Shown here: piece after piece, positions 6,444 to 8,802 of the stretch
Layout of the letters: each line of letters starts with the position of its first letter
Numbering within the stretch: the first letter of the stretch is position 1
Origin: DATLYT01 sp035574455
GTDB lineage: Bacteria; Bacteroidota; Ignavibacteria; UBA10030
Length of the DNA: 8,802 bases
Direction of reading: 5' to 3'
Assembly (NCBI GenBank): GCA_035574455.1
Contig: DATLYT010000052.1
Location: 1-8,802, forward strand
Notes under the pieces: model-generated
The model's input: the letters and a program-made list of their open reading frames with translations, nothing else
The model's database searches: none
Told to the model about the DNA's origin: nothing
Program-made: the position numbers and the translations under genes

Positions 6444-7670
6444 ATGCCCATCATTTTGACGGATATACGAGAAGGCCTTGTCATAGCGTTCCAGGCGATC
6501 CGCGCGAACAAGATGCGGTCGGTTCTCACGACGCTTGGCATTGTCATCGGTATTGTTTCGGTGACGCTGATGGGCACGGCGATTGAGGGCTTGAACCGCG
6601 CTTTCAACGACAGCATCGCCAAAATCGGGGCGGATGTTCTGTATGTGCAGAAGTTTCCGTGGGCGAGCGGCGATGACTGGTGGAGGTATCGCAATCGGCG
6701 CGACATCCGGATGGAACATGCCCGCGCGATCGAGCGACAGGCAACGCTGGCGGCAACAGTGACGCCTGTTTCCGGCAACCTCGTCAACGTCAAATACGGT
6801 CCTAAGGTGATTGAAGGAGCGATCGTTGTCGGTACGGATGAAGAATTTATTGAGACCGTCGGTGTCGATGTAACCTTGGGTCGGTTTATGACGGCGCTGG
6901 AAGTGAGCGGCGGTCGGCCGGTGTGCGTCATCGGCTCAGAGATTGCAGAAAATCTCTTCCCGTATGAAAGTCCGCTTGGAAAAATCATCAAGCTCGGCAG
7001 TCACACCTATCGCGTTGTCGGCGTTCTCGAAAAGCAGGGCAGCATGCTCGGTCAAACAATGGATACGCGTGTGTATATTCCCATTTACCGGTACTTCAAA
7101 GAGTTTCGCTCGTTTCGCGGTGGTGTCGATATCTGGGTGAAAGCGGTGAGTCTTGAAGAGTTGGAGAATACCAAAGAAGAGATCCGCGGTATCATGCGGA
7201 AAGCACGCCGTCTCTCGCCCGGGACGCCGGACGATTTCGCCATCAACCAACAAGAGTTGTTGACGCAACTGTTCAACACCATTGGCGGGGTCATTGCAGC
7301 CGTGGGTTTGTTCATCACTGGCTTATCGCTGTTCGTCGGCGGTATCGGCATTATGAATATCATGTTTGTGTCGGTTACCGAGCGTACAAAGGAAATCGGC
7401 GTACGGAAAGCCATCGGCGCGCCACGGCGGAGTATTCTGATTCAGTTCCTCATCGAAGCAGCGACAATTTGTCTCCTCGGCGGTATCATCGGACTGATTA
7501 TCGCATTCCCGCTCAGCTTGATCATTGACCAGATTCTCCCAACCGCCATGCCGCTGAGCGTTGTCATCATTGCGTTGCTGGTCTCCATCGTAGTCGGTCT
7601 GATTTCGGGATTCCTTCCTGCGTATCGAGCGTCTCGTCTCGACCCTGTTGAAGCGTTAAGGTACGAGTAA
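6444..7670 (+). CDS. MacB/FtsX-type ABC transporter permease (first of two)
   Basis: Inner-membrane subunit of a mechanotransmission-type ABC exporter. It has 408 residues and four predicted membrane segments: about 26-46, 281-308, 331-358 and 370-392. A large periplasmic core of the MacB_PCD type fills about 50-275, and the FtsX domain carries GIGIMNIMFVSVTERTKEIG near 300-319 and ends in the usual LDPVEALRYE. There is no fused ATPase, unlike E. coli MacB. The periplasmic domain opens with KFP..SG..WxRxRNRxDI (70-88), a signature repeated in the next gene. Only AGG at 6435-6437 precedes the ATG and the gap to the ATPase stop is one base, so expression probably relies on translational coupling. 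Lipoprotein-type LolC/E permeases share the fold, but the adaptor and channel genes point to a MacB-like role. Confidence 0.92.
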   Translation: MPIILTDIREGLVIAFQAIRANKMRSVLTTLGIVIGIVSVTLMGTAIEGLNRAFNDSIAKIGADVLYVQKFPWASGDDWWRYRNRRDIRMEHARAIERQATLAATVTPVSGNLVNVKYGPKVIEGAIVVGTDEEFIETVGVDVTLGRFMTALEVSGGRPVCVIGSEIAENLFPYESPLGKIIKLGSHTYRVVGVLEKQGSMLGQTMDTRVYIPIYRYFKEFRSFRGGVDIWVKAVSLEELENTKEEIRGIMRKARRLSPGTPDDFAINQQELLTQLFNTIGGVIAAVGLFITGLSLFVGGIGIMNIMFVSVTERTKEIGVRKAIGAPRRSILIQFLIEAATICLLGGIIGLIIAFPLSLIIDQILPTAMPLSVVIIALLVSIVVGLISGFLPAYRASRLDPVEALRYE

Positions 7671-7672
7671 AC

Positions 7673-8802
<1,130 letters not shown>

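Noticed and set aside
6440..6446. A possible frameshift joining the ATPase and first permease into one MacB-like fusion.
   Set aside because: The ATPase ends normally at a TAA after a charged tail, and the permease has its own ATG and complete N-terminal amphipathic stretch. No slippery sequence is visible; this is simply a tight operon junction.
6095..6991. A 298-codon open frame on the minus strand across the ATPase-permease junction.
   Set aside because: It overlaps conserved ATPase motifs and the first permease on the plus strand, and its product is Ser/Thr/Arg-rich with no recognisable domain. It is a shadow frame.

Overview
The window reads as a chromosomal segment from a Gram-negative bacterium, most likely in the Bacteroidota/Chlorobiota group. 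The main reason is the 5' edge: the end of a protein whose C-terminal pattern matches the type IX secretion system (T9SS) plug family, a system essentially limited to that group. The outer-membrane TolC-like channel and envelope-spanning exporter confirm a double membrane. The GC content looks moderate, near 50%. A deeper lineage such as Ignavibacteria or Kapabacteria is a guess; no rRNA or other marker is present to fix it.

All eight genes lie on the + strand and form two blocks. Block 1 (1-2875) holds the 3' end of the plug-protein gene, a Gfo/Idh/MocA NAD(P)-dependent oxidoreductase resembling the sugar-nucleotide dehydrogenases found near lipid A genes, and a class II CCA-adding tRNA nucleotidyltransferase with an HD domain. 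Gaps of 30 and 12 bases suggest co-transcription, but the three functions are not obviously connected. A 126-base gap (2876-3001) follows. It is the longest non-coding stretch and holds a weak hairpin with a T-run, a (CAT)4 run and a good ribosome binding site.

Block 2 (3002 to the 3' edge) is a complete-looking tripartite efflux operon of MacAB-TolC type: an outer-membrane TolC-family channel, a membrane-anchored periplasmic adaptor, a stand-alone ABC ATPase of the MacB/LolD class, and two tandem MacB/FtsX-type permeases. The second permease is cut off by the window end. In contrast to E. coli MacB, where ATPase and permease are one chain and the pump is a homodimer, ATPase and permease are separate here and there are two different permeases. 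The natural reading is one ATPase dimer driving a permease heterodimer, with the adaptor bridging to the channel. The substrate cannot be told from the sequence, and no regulator gene is visible.

I saw no RNA gene, mobile element, CRISPR array or sign of recent transfer. The window is largely ordinary core and envelope biology. The points most worth a second look are the paired permeases with a shared periplasmic signature, a long Lys/Glu-rich insert in the adaptor, and the truncated T9SS plug gene.
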